Shown here one piece after another: positions 9,345 through 20,124 of a stretch of DNA of 64,000 bases (its first letter is position 1; each line of letters begins with the position of its first letter). The notes under the pieces were generated by a model. It was not told where the DNA came from and searched no databases. It was given only the letters and a program-made list of their open reading frames with translations. The position numbers and the translations under genes were made by a program. Source of the DNA: Propioniciclava coleopterorum (GTDB lineage Bacteria; Actinomycetota; Actinomycetes; Propionibacteriales; Propionibacteriaceae). Where the stretch lies: positions 1,382,722 through 1,446,721 of the forward strand of contig NZ_CP049865.1 in assembly GCF_011393335.1 (NCBI RefSeq). Direction: 5' to 3'.

Positions 9345-10144
9345 TCACTCGGTGACGCTGCGGCGGTCGAACAGCACGAGCGCGGCCGCGCCGAGCGCGG
9401 TGAGGAGGCCGAGCAGGACGCCGAGCGCCTGGAGGAACGTGACCGTCACGTCGGCGTAGCCGCCCGGGCGGACGGATCCTCGATCGAGAACACCGTGTCG
9501 CCCGCCACGTAGACGCCCAGGTAGGTCTCGGGGAGCAGCAACTGGGCCTGGTCCGCGGTTCCGGACATCCCCGAGAAGATCAGGAACAGCAGGCGGACGA
9601 AGAAGTAGGCCATCGGGACGACGACCGCGGCGGCCGTGTTCTTGAAGATGACGGCCAGGAAGCCGCCCAGCAGCGCCGCCATCACGCAGGCCCCGACCCC
9701 CTTGGCGACCACCAGGCCGAGCGGGGCCCAGTCGGTGTACTCGGCCACCCGGGCGAGCGTGAAGAGCCCCACGCACAGCCAGCCGAACAGCATCTGGGCC
9801 ACGCCGAACCCCAGGCCGCCCAGCGCGGTGGCCAGGGTCCTGACACCCCACACGCGCGGCCGGTCGGGCACGAAAGTGAGCAGCGTGCCGATGGTGCCGT
9901 GCCGGAAGTCGGCGCCCCAGTAGGTGGCACCCAGCAGCAGCGACAGCCCGGTGGCCGCCCCCAGCACGAGGCCCAGGTAGGACGTGGCGTACCCCTCCCA
10001 GAACGCCGCCGAGTCCTGCGGGCTGGGAGCGGAGGTCAGCATCAGCAGGGTGAACAGCAGCGTCAGCGCCGCGCCGGCACCGAGCAGCACGTAGAGGGCC
10101 CGGCGGTGCAGCAGCCGGCTCAGTTCGGAGCGCAGGAGGTTCAT
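9345..10144 (-). CDS. ABC-2 type transporter permease (one-base frameshift near its 3' end)
   Basis: A membrane protein of about 266 residues starting MNLLRSELSRLLHRRAL, with six predicted helices, encoded just after its ATPase (ATGA overlap at 10141-10144, implying translational coupling). The first frame runs to a stop at 9446. The last helix (FLQALGVLLGLLTALGAAAL) and the typical end LFDRRSVTE are in another frame ending at 9345. The total of 800 bases is one short of a multiple of three, and the break lies at the CCCGGG run near 9463-9470. A missing base explains this; a real mutation is the alternative. Substrate unknown. Confidence 0.75.
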
Positions 10145-11112
10145 GCCGCGCTCCCCTCGGGTCGATCCAGGCCCGCGCCGTCGGTGAGCGCCAGGAAGGC
10201 GTCCTCCAGGGTGGCGGACTCGGAGCCGAGCTCGGAGGGCCACACGTCGACCCGCCCCAGTTCCCGGGCGACGGCGGACGGATCCACCGCGCGTCCGGCG
10301 TGCGAGACGTACAGCGCGTCGCCGTCGGCCTGCACCGTGTAGCCGGCCTGCTCCAGCGCGGTCACCCCGCGTTGGACCGTCGCTCCGTCCTCCCAGCCGC
10401 TGCCGAGCCGGACGCGGACGCGCGCCCCGCCGCGGATCAGGCCCGAGACGGGCCCCTCGTGCAGCAGTCGGCCGCGCGCGATGATGCTGACCGTGTCGGC
10501 CATCTGCTGCACCTCGGCCAGGTTGTGGCTCGAGACCAGCACGGTGCGTCCGGCGTCGGCCAGCGTCCTGATGGTGGCGCGGACGGCGTGGATGCCGGCC
10601 GGGTCCAGCCCGTTCGTCGGCTCGTCGAAGATGAACACGTCGGGATCCTTGAGCAGCGTCGAGGCGATGGCCAGCCGCTGCTTCATGCCCAGCGACAGCG
10701 CCCGCACCGTGACGCCCGCGTGCGGCGTCAGCCCGACCTGGTCCAGAGCCGAGGCCACGCGCTCCCGCGGCGCCCCGATGGCGTCCCCGAGCAGGCGCAG
10801 GTTCGTGCGCGCCGACATGGTCGGGAAGAAACGCGGCTCCTCGATGATCACGCCGACGCGGTCGATCACGGCCGTCAGTTCGTCGGGGACCTCGCGGTCC
10901 AGGATGCGCATGGTGCCGCCGTCGGCGCGCAGGAGGCCAACCAGGGTGCGCAGCGTCGTGGACTTGCCGGAGCCGTTGGGCCCGAGAAGCCCGTGGACGC
11001 CGCCGGCGGGCACCGTCAGGTCGAGGCCGTCGAGGGCTTTGGCCCCGTGGGGGAAGGTCTTGCGCAGGCCCCGCACGAGGATCGCGGCGGCTTGCGGAGG
11101 GCTCGTCGTCAT
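10141..11112 (-). CDS. ABC transporter ATP-binding protein
   Basis: A 323-residue ATPase with Walker A GPNGSGKST (near residue 44), Q-loop-region residues, signature LSLGMKQRL, Walker B VFIFDEP and a switch histidine in VSSHNL. The order and the about 80-residue C-terminal extension match the CcmA/DrrA-like exporter ATPases that pair with ABC-2 permeases. It powers the permease encoded immediately downstream. Such pairs export antibiotics, lipids or polysaccharides, but nothing here fixes the cargo. Confidence 0.9.
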   Translation of the reverse strand: MTTSPPQAAAILVRGLRKTFPHGAKALDGLDLTVPAGGVHGLLGPNGSGKSTTLRTLVGLLRADGGTMRILDREVPDELTAVIDRVGVIIEEPRFFPTMSARTNLRLLGDAIGAPRERVASALDQVGLTPHAGVTVRALSLGMKQRLAIASTLLKDPDVFIFDEPTNGLDPAGIHAVRATIRTLADAGRTVLVSSHNLAEVQQMADTVSIIARGRLLHEGPVSGLIRGGARVRVRLGSGWEDGATVQRGVTALEQAGYTVQADGDALYVSHAGRAVDPSAVARELGRVDVWPSELGSESATLEDAFLALTDGAGLDRPEGSAA

Positions 11113-11272
11113 GCGTCGATCTCAGCGCATGACGCGCCCGGCGCGGTAGTGGATGCGCGGGTTCGGCGCGAAATCCGGCCCCAGGTGGCACGGGCGGCCC
11201 CGGGAGGCGGCACCACGGAGCCATGGCGCCCGCTGCGAAGGCCGACCACCGGCGTCCGCGCCGGGTCCGTGG

Positions 11273-12508
<1,236 letters not shown>

Positions 12509-12566
12509 CGTGGCTCCTTTGCTCGCGACCACCCTAGCGATCACGGGTTCGGTGCGGCGAGGATGG

Positions 12567-13604
12567 TCAGCTCCAGTCGAGGATGACCTTGCCGCACTGG
12601 CCGGCCCGCGCCACGGCGAAGGCCTCCTCCCAGTCCTCGGCGGCGAACCGGTGGGTGATGACCGAGCGGACGGCGTCCTTCAGGGTGGGCGACGTGGAGA
12701 GCATCGACGTCATCAGGTACCAGGTCTCGAACATCTCCCGGCCGTAGATCCCCTTGATGGTGAGCATGTGCGTGATGACGCGGCCCCAGTTGATCGCGTA
12801 GTCGGACGCCGGCAGGCCGAGCATCGCGACGCGACCGCCGTGGTTCATGTTGTCCAGCATCTCGGCGACGGCCCGGGGCGCGCCCGACATCTCCAGGCCG
12901 ATGTCGAAGCCCTCCTTCATGCCCAGGCCGAGTTGCACGTCCTTGAGCCGGGTCGTGGAGGAGTTGACGACCTTGTCGGCGCCGGCGGCGTCCGCGAGCG
13001 CCAGCCGGTAGTCCGACAGGTCGGTCACGACGACGTTGCGCGCACCGGAGTGGCGGGCGATGGCGGCCGCCATCACGCCGATCGGGCCGGCGCCCGTCAC
13101 GAGGACGTCCTCGCCGACCATGTTCCACTGCAGCGCGGTGTGGGTGGCGTTGCCGAGCGGGTCGAAGATCGCGCCCAGATCGGGATCGACCCAGTCGGGG
13201 TGCTTCCACACGTTCTCGACCGGCAGGACCACGTAGTCGGCGAAGGCGCCGTCGGTGTTGACGCCCAGCCCGACGGTCCGGATGCACTGGTGGCGGCGGC
13301 CGGCGCGGCAGTTGCGGCAGTAGCCGCAGACGAGGTGGCCCTCACCCGAGCAGCGATCGCCGGGCTTGAGCTCCTTGACCTCGGAGCCGACCTCGACGAT
13401 CTCGCCGTAGAACTCGTGTCCGATCGTCTGGGGCAGGTGCATCTGCTCGGCGGCCCAGTCGTCCCACTGCTGGAGGTGAAGATCCGTGCCGCACAGGCCC
13501 GCCCGCAGGACGCGGATCTTGACCTGCCACGGGCCGCACTGGGGTTCGGGTCGGTCCACCAGCTCGAGGCCGGGGCCGGGCTGCATCTTCGCGAGCGCAC
13601 GCAT
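12567..13604 (-). CDS. tdh: L-threonine 3-dehydrogenase
   Basis: A 345-residue zinc-dependent, NAD-linked medium-chain dehydrogenase oxidising L-threonine to 2-amino-3-oxobutyrate. The catalytic-zinc ligand motifs are GLCGTDLHL and GHEFYGE; the structural-zinc cluster is [15 protein letters not shown]; the Rossmann motif is [30 protein letters not shown] is a Tdh-specific block that separates it from sorbitol dehydrogenases. It precedes kbl in the same operon. The start at 13604 was preferred over an upstream in-frame codon because the conserved [15 protein letters not shown] opening begins there. Confidence 0.95.
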   Translation of the reverse strand: MRALAKMQPGPGLELVDRPEPQCGPWQVKIRVLRAGLCGTDLHLQQWDDWAAEQMHLPQTIGHEFYGEIVEVGSEVKELKPGDRCSGEGHLVCGYCRNCRAGRRHQCIRTVGLGVNTDGAFADYVVLPVENVWKHPDWVDPDLGAIFDPLGNATHTALQWNMVGEDVLVTGAGPIGVMAAAIARHSGARNVVVTDLSDYRLALADAAGADKVVNSSTTRLKDVQLGLGMKEGFDIGLEMSGAPRAVAEMLDNMNHGGRVAMLGLPASDYAINWGRVITHMLTIKGIYGREMFETWYLMTSMLSTSPTLKDAVRSVITHRFAAEDWEEAFAVARAGQCGKVILDWS

Positions 13605-13659
13605 GGCACCATCGTGCCAGCCGGCGCCCGCGCGCGTCACGGCGGAGCGCAGCCGGTCG

Positions 13660-14274
13660 TCAGTCCTTGGCGCGGCGGGGGGTCGTGCGCCGGGTGCGCC
13701 ACGTCCGGGCGAGCCACCTCACGACGAAGACCAGCGGGGAGTGCCGCGAGAACAGTACGAGGACGGCCGCCGCCAGCCCCACGAGCGCGGGCAGCGCCAT
13801 CCGGGCGTAGTAGGCGCCCCAGCCGAGGATCCCCCAGGGCGCGGACTGCCCCGAGGCCGGTCCGACCTTGAGGCCGACCACCAGCGGAGGCGTCCAGAAG
13901 TAGGCGCCGAGCAGGACGCCCAGCAGCACGCCGGCGACCGCGACGACCACGTCGCTGTACGCGGCGGTGCCGCCGCCCGCGCGGCGCATCGCCCAGCGGA
14001 AGAACACGTGGGCGAGCCAGCAGGCGGCCAGACCCAGCGGGATGACCCAGGGCTGCGGCAGCCGGCCGGTGTCCCAGGCGAACTCGCTGTTCATCGCCAT
14101 GCGGCGCAGCACGTCGAGCGACCCCATCACGGCCACGGCGGTCAGGACCCAGGCGCCGCCCACGGCGAAGTGCGCCACGAGCGCGAGCAGCACGTTCCCG
14201 AGGTTCGCGAGCCGGCCGACCGGACGGGCCGGGGCGGCGGATGCGATGACGGTTGGCGTGCTCACGGCGACCAT
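13660..14274 (-). CDS. predicted four-helix membrane protein, unknown function
   Basis: A 204-residue protein with four long hydrophobic segments (beginning near LLALVAHFAVGGAWVL, VIPLGLAACWLAHVFF, VVVAVAGVLLGVLLGAYF and LPALVGLAAAVLVLF) and a basic C-terminal tail. I do not recognise a family. It lies 55 bases upstream of tdh on the same strand, and the divergent haemoglobin gene begins 105 bases away. The ATG at 14274 was chosen because the preceding in-frame sequence is Gly/Arg/Pro-rich and unlike a protein N-terminus. Confidence 0.65.
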   Translation of the reverse strand: MVAVSTPTVIASAAPARPVGRLANLGNVLLALVAHFAVGGAWVLTAVAVMGSLDVLRRMAMNSEFAWDTGRLPQPWVIPLGLAACWLAHVFFRWAMRRAGGGTAAYSDVVVAVAGVLLGVLLGAYFWTPPLVVGLKVGPASGQSAPWGILGWGAYYARMALPALVGLAAAVLVLFSRHSPLVFVVRWLARTWRTRRTTPRRAKD

Positions 14275-14378
14275 GCTAGCCGGGGCTCCGCCGGCGGCCC
14301 CGGATGCGCGGGGTGGACGGGATGGGCGACTTCCGCCAACACCGCCCCGGCGGCCGTTTCCGCTTCCAGAATGGGCCC

Positions 14379-14780
14379 ATGGACGCCCCACCGGACGAAA
14401 CGGAGACCTTCTACGACCACGTCGGGGGCCGCGCCACCTTCGCGGCCCTGATCGGCGGCTTCTTCGAGGAGGTCCGCGCCGACCCGGTCGTCGGCCCGAT
14501 CTACCCCGCCGACGACTGGGCGGGTGCCGAGACCCGGCTGCGGCTGTTCTACGAGCAGTTCTGGGGCGGCCCGCACGGCTACTCGGAGTCGCGGGGGGCG
14601 CCGATGCTCAAGATGCGCCACATGGCCTACACGATCACCCCCGCCGTGGCGCAGGCGTGGGTGGGCTGCATGGAGCGGGCGGTCGACCGACTCGGGCTGC
14701 CCGAGGGGGCCGCCGAGGAACTGCGCGCGTACGCGCTGCGGGCGGCCGCCTACCTCATCAACGCCGACGAGCCTTCCTAG
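14379..14780 (+). CDS. truncated haemoglobin, group II-like
   Basis: A 133-residue globin. The N-terminal FYDHVGG and FYEQFWGGPHGYSE blocks, the proximal histidine in KMRHMAYTI and the tryptophan in QAWVGCM are those of group II truncated haemoglobins such as the mycobacterial GlbO type. These bind oxygen or NO via haem and are linked to oxidative or nitrosative defence. Length is normal. The ATG at 14379 is the first methionine before the conserved region. Confidence 0.88.
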   Translation: MDAPPDETETFYDHVGGRATFAALIGGFFEEVRADPVVGPIYPADDWAGAETRLRLFYEQFWGGPHGYSESRGAPMLKMRHMAYTITPAVAQAWVGCMERAVDRLGLPEGAAEELRAYALRAAAYLINADEPS

Positions 14781-14888
14781 CGCGCGTGGCCGTGGGCGAC
14801 GACCCCGACGTGGCCGCAGGGCCCTACCGGCGTTCGAGGCACCGCGGCTCTGAGCGGGCCGTGGCGCCGGGACGCTCTGTCCCGACGG

Positions 14889-15764
14889 TCAGCCGCGCGG
14901 GGTCTGGGGGGCGCTGGGCTGGGGCGCCGGTGACCCGACGGCCGCCTGCTCGGTGGCGACCGTGGTGGGCTCCGGGGCGCTCGTCGGCTGCGGGGAGGTG
15001 GTCGGCCCGCTGCTCGGCTGCGGCGTGGCGGTCGCGCCGTCGCCCGCATCGGTCGGCTCCGGCGTGGCGGACGGCGCCGCGGTCGGCGGCTCCGGCGTCG
15101 CGCTCACGTTGCCGGCGGGGGTGAGCGTCGGCTGCGGCGCGGCGGGGCGGTCCTGCTGGTCGGCCGGCGCGGTGTCGGCGGGGCGCGCGGCTTGCTGGAT
15201 CGTGGTGCCCTGGCCACCGGACAGCGACGACCCGGTCGCCTTCTCGAACCCGGTGATGACCAGGAGCGACACGACGAACGCCAGTGCCGCGGCTGCGATC
15301 CCCGCGAGGATCCAGCGAGCCCGGACCGAGAGGCCGCTCCGCTCCGGGGTGGGCCCGTCCGCGGACGCGTCCTGGGCGGCGAGCGCCGGGGACGACGACG
15401 TGAGGTCGTGGTCGGCGGGGTCGAGGGCCGCGTGGTCCCCGGACGCTCGGCCGCGCGTCCTGGGCGTGACGGCCTTGAGGACGTGCACGGTGCGCTGGAT
15501 GCTCCAGGTGTAGAGCGCCGTCGCGAGGGCGCCGATCATCGAACCGAGGGCGGCGCCGATCAGGGTGCCGGTGGTGCCGAGCCGCGATCCCACCAGGGCT
15601 GAGGTGACGGCGGCGAACGCGCCGGCGACGACGGCGGTCATCGAGACGTTGAACGTGGGCGGCGGATCGGCGGGGACGTCCTGGCGCGCCGGGGGCGCGT
15701 CAGGCGACGCCGGGGAGGCCGGTCGGTCGAGGGGTGCGAGGGAAGAAGGGCGCTGCGAAGTCAT
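14889..15764 (-). CDS. membrane protein with glycine-zipper helices and Pro/Thr-rich tail
   Basis: A 291-residue protein. Two adjacent small-residue helices (AVVAGAFAAVTSALVGSRLG and GTLIGAALGSMIGALATALY) occupy about residues 40-95. After a charged cytoplasmic stretch there is a third helix (ILAGIAAAALAFVVSLLVITGF). The last about 100 residues are a Pro/Thr/Ala/Gln-rich low-complexity extracellular tail. The design resembles actinobacterial wall-spanning anchors; function unknown. It sits beside the sortase gene, so a surface role is plausible but only inferred. The ATG at 15764 was chosen because the upstream in-frame region is not protein-like. Confidence 0.65.
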   Translation of the reverse strand: MTSQRPSSLAPLDRPASPASPDAPPARQDVPADPPPTFNVSMTAVVAGAFAAVTSALVGSRLGTTGTLIGAALGSMIGALATALYTWSIQRTVHVLKAVTPRTRGRASGDHAALDPADHDLTSSSPALAAQDASADGPTPERSGLSVRARWILAGIAAAALAFVVSLLVITGFEKATGSSLSGGQGTTIQQAARPADTAPADQQDRPAAPQPTLTPAGNVSATPEPPTAAPSATPEPTDAGDGATATPQPSSGPTTSPQPTSAPEPTTVATEQAAVGSPAPQPSAPQTPRG

Positions 15765-15887
15765 CACGTCCACGGTAACTCCGCACGATTTCGTTATCCA
15801 TTTGTTGCCTGGTACCACGGTCCCCGATCTCGCCGAGCGCGTACGACGCCGGTGGCAGGCCTCCTTCACCCGGCGGGGCCGGGTCGG

Positions 15888-16613
15888 TCAGGAGCGGACG
15901 AGTTCGGCGATGACCACGATGTTGAAGTCGCTGCGGCGACCCTCGCTGAGGTAGCAGCTCACCCAGACCAGCCGGCCGGGGTTGACGCCCCACACCGCGG
16001 CGTCCGAGGCGAAATCGTCGCGGGGGATCTTGAGCGCGTCCGTGATCCGGTAGGTGAGCTGCTCGGTATCGGTGGTGACGCGGACGTCCGCTCCCACCGG
16101 GACGTTGCCCAGATTCACCTTGTTGCAGGGCACGGCCGTCACCGCCTTCTTGGCATCGGTGTGGCACGCGAGGTAGGTGGTGTCGGTCGCGGCGGCGGAC
16201 GGCAGGACCCCGCGATCGCGGATCCACCAGGTGCGCCGGAAGTCCGGGGGCGAGATGGCGCCCTTGTCGGCGACCTCCATCGTCCCGACGTCGCTGGCGT
16301 AGCCGGCGCTCGGCAACTCGAAACGCAGGACGCGCGTCCCCTGCTGCGGATTCGGCGTCGGCGTCACCCGGGCCGCCGCCTCGGGGACGCTGGACGACGT
16401 CCCGGGCGCGACGCTCGGCGTCGGCTCGGGCGGGTGCGAGGCGGCCGAGGTCGGCCGAAGGCCCGAGGGGGTCGCGGTGCTCGCCACCACGACCCCTTCG
16501 GTGGGGTCGACCGGGTCCGGCGGGGACAGCCAGGACCATCCGGCCCAGGCCCCGGCGAGGAGGCCCAGACCGAGGATCCCGGCGGTCACCCGCCTTGTCA
16601 CCCGGTCATTCAC
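15888..16613 (-). CDS. class E/F-type sortase, dedicated to the upstream surface protein
   Basis: A 241-residue protein with an N-terminal membrane anchor ([20 protein letters not shown]), a Pro/Thr linker, and a C-terminal sortase fold. The catalytic histidine is in TYLACHTD, the cysteine in LVWVSCYL, and the arginine in SEGRRSDFN. Sortases cleave surface proteins at an LPxTG-like motif and join them to peptidoglycan. The gene lies 6 bases after the stop of a protein ending in a VPAKTG sorting signal, making a substrate-sortase operon. Start is a GTG. Confidence 0.85.
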   Translation of the reverse strand: MNDRVTRRVTAGILGLGLLAGAWAGWSWLSPPDPVDPTEGVVVASTATPSGLRPTSAASHPPEPTPSVAPGTSSSVPEAAARVTPTPNPQQGTRVLRFELPSAGYASDVGTMEVADKGAISPPDFRRTWWIRDRGVLPSAAATDTTYLACHTDAKKAVTAVPCNKVNLGNVPVGADVRVTTDTEQLTYRITDALKIPRDDFASDAAVWGVNPGRLVWVSCYLSEGRRSDFNIVVIAELVRS

Positions 16614-16619
16614 CCGGCA

Positions 16620-17351
16620 TCAGTGCCGGCGACGGGACGCGAACAGCGCGCCACCCGACGCGGCGGCCACCAGGGCGCCACCGGCCCCGATCAGGCCGAC
16701 CGGCAGGCCGCTGTCCTCGGCGCCCGTCTTGGCGGGCACGCCGCGGTCGGGCGTGGTGGTCGGCTTGGGCTTCTGCGTGGTCGGCTTCGGCGTGACCGTC
16801 GGCGTCTTCGTCGCCGTCGCGGTCGGCTTGGGCGTCTTCGTCGGCGTCGCGGTCGGCTTCGGCGTCTTCGTCGGCGTCGCGGTCGGCTTCGGCGTCTTCG
16901 TCGGCGTCGCGGTCGGCTTCGGCGTCTTCGTCGGCGTCGCGGTCGGCTTCGGCGTCCTCGTCGGCGTCGCGGTCGGCTTCGGCGTCCTCGTCGGCGTCGC
17001 CGTCGGCTTCGGCGTCTTGGTCCTCGTCGGCGTCGGCGTCGGCTTGATCAGCGCCTCACACGTTGCTCGCGTGGGAGCCGGACCGGGGTCGCCCTTGAAC
17101 CCCACCACGACCGAACGCTCCTGAGCGTCGCCGAACTCGGTGCCCTTTGCCCACCAACTCTTGGCCGTTAGCTCCAAAGGCTGCCTGCCCTCCTTGAGCC
17201 GCTCCGCCTCACCGGGCTTCCCGACGAACTTACAGACGTAAGCCGTCCGGTGCTTCTCCTCCGGCCCGGCCGCATTGACGGCGAGTGGGCTGACGAGCAT
17301 GGCACCCAAGGCCAGCGTGCTGGCGGCCGCGATGCCGATCGTGTACTTCAC
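16620..17351 (-). CDS. sortase-anchored surface protein with [10 protein letters not shown] repeats
   Basis: A 243-residue secreted protein. Residues 1-27 form a signal peptide ([20 protein letters not shown]). A small domain with two cysteines ([10 protein letters not shown] and RATCEAL) follows. Next are seven or so 10-residue Lys-Pro-Thr repeats forming a stalk, and then a sorting signal: VPAKTGAED, a hydrophobic helix, and a SRRRH tail. It should be anchored to the wall by the sortase encoded 6 bases downstream. The two-cysteine domain resembles a module seen at the start of other actinobacterial surface proteins, function unknown. The GTG start has GGGGGAGG eight bases upstream. Confidence 0.85.
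   Translation of the reverse strand: MKYTIGIAAASTLALGAMLVSPLAVNAAGPEEKHRTAYVCKFVGKPGEAERLKEGRQPLELTAKSWWAKGTEFGDAQERSVVVGFKGDPGPAPTRATCEALIKPTPTPTRTKTPKPTATPTRTPKPTATPTRTPKPTATPTKTPKPTATPTKTPKPTATPTKTPKPTATPTKTPKPTATATKTPTVTPKPTTQKPKPTTTPDRGVPAKTGAEDSGLPVGLIGAGGALVAAASGGALFASRRRH
16801..17010 (-). repeat. seven tandem 30-bp coding repeats
   Basis: Seven direct 30-bp units, each differing at only a few positions, encode the Lys-Pro-Thr-rich stalk of the surface protein. Being a multiple of three, unit gain or loss would keep frame and change stalk length. Confidence 0.9.
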
Positions 17352-17516
17352 AGGGACCTCCCCCGTAGAGAAATGGACAAAATGCGGGGGATATCGCGGA
17401 GACTAGCGGTACGGAGGGGCCTCGCGGAGGGGGAGGGGTCCCCGTGTCGCCCCTTGTGGCCACGCGGTGCGCCGGCCGAGCGGACGCCCGGGGACGCGCC
17501 GATGCCCACAACGATG

Positions 17517-17723
17517 TCAGGCAGGGACGAGCTCGGCGATCACCACGATGTTGAAATCGCTGCGGCGGCCCTCGCTGAGGCAGCAGCTGACACACACAAG
17601 GCGTCCGGGGTCCGAGCGGGGACACGTCGGCGGGCGACAGCCAAGTCCACCCGCCCAGGCCGCCGCGAGGAGGCCCAGGCCGAGGAGCCCGGCGGTCGCC
17701 CGCCGTGTCACGCGCTCATCCAC
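17517..17723 (-). pseudogene. sortase remnant with large in-frame internal deletion
   Basis: The 68-residue frame joins a near-copy of the first 30 residues of the intact sortase (TRRATAGLLGLGLLAAAWAG) directly to a near-copy of its last 32 ([19 protein letters not shown]). It is 207 bases against 726, so 519 bases (173 codons) are absent and the frame is preserved. The cysteine and arginine remain, but the catalytic histidine and most of the barrel are gone, so it cannot be an active sortase. It sits 6 bases after the substrate remnant, exactly as in the intact pair. Confidence 0.85.
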
Positions 17724-17729
17724 CCGGCG

Positions 17730-18029
17730 TCAGTGCCGCCTACGGGAGGCGAGCAGGGCGCCGCCGGACGCCGCGGCGATGAGACCGCCGGCCGCACCGA
17801 TCAGGCCCACGGGCAGATCAAGTGCCCTCGGCGCCCGTCTTGGCCGGGACGCCGCGCGTCGGGGTCGCGCTGGGCTTGGCCGTCGTGCTCGGCGTCGCCG
17901 TCGGCGTGGGAGTCGGGGTCGGCGTGGGCGTCACAGTCGGCGTGGGCGTGGGCGTCGCAGTGGCGTGGGCGTCACGGTCGGCGTCGGCGTCACAGTCGGC
18001 GACGGCGTAGGCGTCGCAGTCGGCGTATC
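17730..18029 (-). pseudogene. decayed second sortase-substrate gene
   Basis: This is the 3' part of a gene homologous to the surface protein at 16620-17351. A Thr-Pro repeat stretch, the GVPAKTGAE sorting motif, and the membrane helix plus ASRRRH end are all recognisable but lie in three different frames. One shift is in the repeats near 17960 and one just after the VPAKTG motif near 17820. The signal peptide and N-terminal domain are missing; the aldo/keto reductase gene begins at 18157 in the opposite direction. Confidence 0.8.
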
Positions 18030-18156
18030 TGCAACGCCACCCGAGCGACCCGACCACCGTGGCAACCGAGTGCAACGACCCCGGTGCGCCGGCCCCGGGA
18101 CCGCACACCGACGGCGGATGCAAGGATGGGCGTCACGCTTCCTGAAAGGGTTCACC

Positions 18157-19167
18157 ATGAAGTTCCGGTACCTCGGCAACTCCGGCATGAAGATCTCGGA
18201 GACCATCTACGGCAACTGGCTCACCCACGGCTCGCAGGTCGAGAACGACGCCGCCAAGGCGTGCGTCCGCGCGGCGCTGGACGCCGGCATCTCGAGCTTC
18301 GACACCGCCGACGTCTACGCGAACACCGCCGCCGAGACGGTGCTCGGCGAGGCGCTGGCCGGCGAGCGTCGCGAGAGCCTGGAGATCTTCACCAAGGTCT
18401 ATTGGCCGACCGGCCCCAAGGGCCACAACGACGTCGGCCTGTCGCGCAAGCACATCATGGAGTCGATCAACGGGTCGCTCACGCGCCTCAAGACCGACTA
18501 CGTCGACCTCTACCAGGCGCACCGCTGGGACGCCGAGACGCCGCTGGAGGAGACCATGCAGGCGTTCGCCGACGTGGTGCGCGCCGGCAAGGCCCACTAC
18601 ATCGGCGTCAGCGAGTGGACCGCCGGCCAGATCCGGGCCGGCCACGCGCTGGCCAAGGACCTCGGCATCCAGCTGGTGTCCTCGCAGCCGCAGTACTCGA
18701 TGCTGTGGCGCGTCATCGAGTCCGAGGTCGTCCCGACCTGTGAGGAACTCGGTGTCAGCCAGATCGTGTGGTCGCCGGTCGCCCAGGGCGTCCTGACGGG
18801 CAAGTACCTGCCGGGGCAGCCGGCGCCCGAGGGGTCGCGGGCGACCGACGAGAAGGGCGGGGCCAACATGATCTCGCGCTTCATGAACGACGACGTCCTC
18901 ACGCGCGTGCAGAACCTCAAGCCCATCGCCGACGACCTGGGGATCACCATGGCTCAGCTCGCCGTCGCGTGGGTGCTCGCCAACCCGAACGTCGCCGGGG
19001 CCATCATCGGCGCCTCGCGGCCCGAGCAGGTCGTCGACAACGCCAAGGCCGTCGACGTCACCCTGGACGCAGACGTGCTGGCCGCCATCGATGCGGCGCT
19101 CGGCGACGTGGTGCAGAGCGACGCGGACCTGACCGCGAAGAACGCGCCGGCCACGCGCCCGGTCTGA
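18157..19167 (+). CDS. aldo/keto reductase, potassium-channel beta-subunit-like
   Basis: A 336-residue NADPH-dependent TIM-barrel reductase. The catalytic tetrad is visible: Asp and Tyr in FDTADVYAN, Lys in FTKVYWP, His in LYQAHRWD. GVSEWTAGQI and IIGASRPEQV match the Kv-beta/YghZ-like branch, which reduces aldehydes and ketones of uncertain identity. The ATG at 18157 follows GAAAGG by six bases. It begins where the decayed sortase module ends, so its promoter may have been inserted there. Confidence 0.9.
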   Translation: MKFRYLGNSGMKISETIYGNWLTHGSQVENDAAKACVRAALDAGISSFDTADVYANTAAETVLGEALAGERRESLEIFTKVYWPTGPKGHNDVGLSRKHIMESINGSLTRLKTDYVDLYQAHRWDAETPLEETMQAFADVVRAGKAHYIGVSEWTAGQIRAGHALAKDLGIQLVSSQPQYSMLWRVIESEVVPTCEELGVSQIVWSPVAQGVLTGKYLPGQPAPEGSRATDEKGGANMISRFMNDDVLTRVQNLKPIADDLGITMAQLAVAWVLANPNVAGAIIGASRPEQVVDNAKAVDVTLDADVLAAIDAALGDVVQSDADLTAKNAPATRPV

Positions 19168-19297
19168 TCCGCAGGGTTCGGCGGCGCGACCAGCAGGACG
19201 GTCGCGCCGCCGCCCCGCGGCGCCACACCCTGGGCGCGATGCGCGCCGGATGGCCGCGAGCGGGCACAATGGGGGCTTCCGATCGAAAGGGCTCCCT

Positions 19298-20104
19298 GTG
19301 AAGCGCATCATCCTCGCCGGTGTCGCCACCCTGGCGTTGACCGGCTGCGCCACCTCCGGCCCCATCGCCACCCCCTCGGTCCCGGCGCCCTCGCCGACCC
19401 CGACCGTGACGGCGTCTTCGACGCCCGCCCGGACGGCGACGCCCAGCAGCACCCCGAAGAAGACCACCGCCAAGCCCACCAACTCCGTGCCGACCCGGAC
19501 GCCGACGCGCACGCTGCCGCCGGAGACGACCGACGGCGTGATCGCCGGGGCGATCGGGCAGGTCCCCCAGGGCTTCACGCTGCCCGACGAGGGCCGAGCC
19601 GCCACCGGCGAGACCACCGCCTTCGAGACGACGCCCTGGCGCGTCGCGTGCCTGGACGAGGTCGGCATCGCGGCGCCGGCGCTCGACAAGCTCACCGCCA
19701 CCCGGATCAAGGCCTCCAGCGGGCCGGAGCACGTCGAGGGCAACGGCCTGCTGGTGTTCGCCGACGACGCCTCCGCGAAGGCCTTCATGGACCAAGCGGC
19801 CGCGGCCTACGCGCAGTGCCCCGCCCAGGGCCGCACCGACGACGGCGGCTTCCGCCCCAGCCAGAAGGTCGACGCCGTGGCGGGCCTCGGCGAGCAGAGC
19901 ATCCGCATCGGATCCTGGTGGGAGTACAGCGACAACGGCACCTGGGTGCAGTCCCCCGGCGCCGACCTGACGAACCTGGCGCGCAAGGGCCGGTTCGTGA
20001 CCCTGACCTACGAAGGGGACGAGTCCACGGGCGACCCCAGCGCCAACCCCGACCTGACGCAGCGCGCCGAGGCGCGGATCCGGCAGATGCTGGACCAGGT
20101 GTAG
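19298..20104 (+). CDS. lipoprotein with Thr/Pro linker and sensor-like C-terminal domain
   Basis: A 268-residue protein. The GTG start follows GAAAGG. A short signal peptide ends in the lipobox LALTGC (cysteine near residue 16), so it is lipid-anchored outside the membrane. A Thr/Pro linker (about 20-75) leads to a globular domain. That domain is clearly related to the extracellular domain of the anti-sigma-like protein two genes downstream: both share a GxLVFxxDA block, then GLGxQ and a late RF/RAVT segment. It is similar in style to PknH-type sensor domains. A role in envelope-stress signalling with the adjacent sigma/anti-sigma pair is inferred. Confidence 0.75.
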   Translation: MKRIILAGVATLALTGCATSGPIATPSVPAPSPTPTVTASSTPARTATPSSTPKKTTAKPTNSVPTRTPTRTLPPETTDGVIAGAIGQVPQGFTLPDEGRAATGETTAFETTPWRVACLDEVGIAAPALDKLTATRIKASSGPEHVEGNGLLVFADDASAKAFMDQAAAAYAQCPAQGRTDDGGFRPSQKVDAVAGLGEQSIRIGSWWEYSDNGTWVQSPGADLTNLARKGRFVTLTYEGDESTGDPSANPDLTQRAEARIRQMLDQV

Positions 20105-20124
20105 CCACCGGATCCCAACTTCAC

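Noticed and set aside
9345-10144. Programmed -1 frameshift in the ABC-2 permease
   Set aside because: No slippery heptamer in the right phase and no reason for two products; the same one-base pattern recurs at six other sites, favouring sequence error.
16801-17010. Regular 30-bp direct repeats that could be taken for a CRISPR array
   Set aside because: Units abut with no spacers, keep an open frame and encode the stalk of a surface protein; no cas genes nearby.
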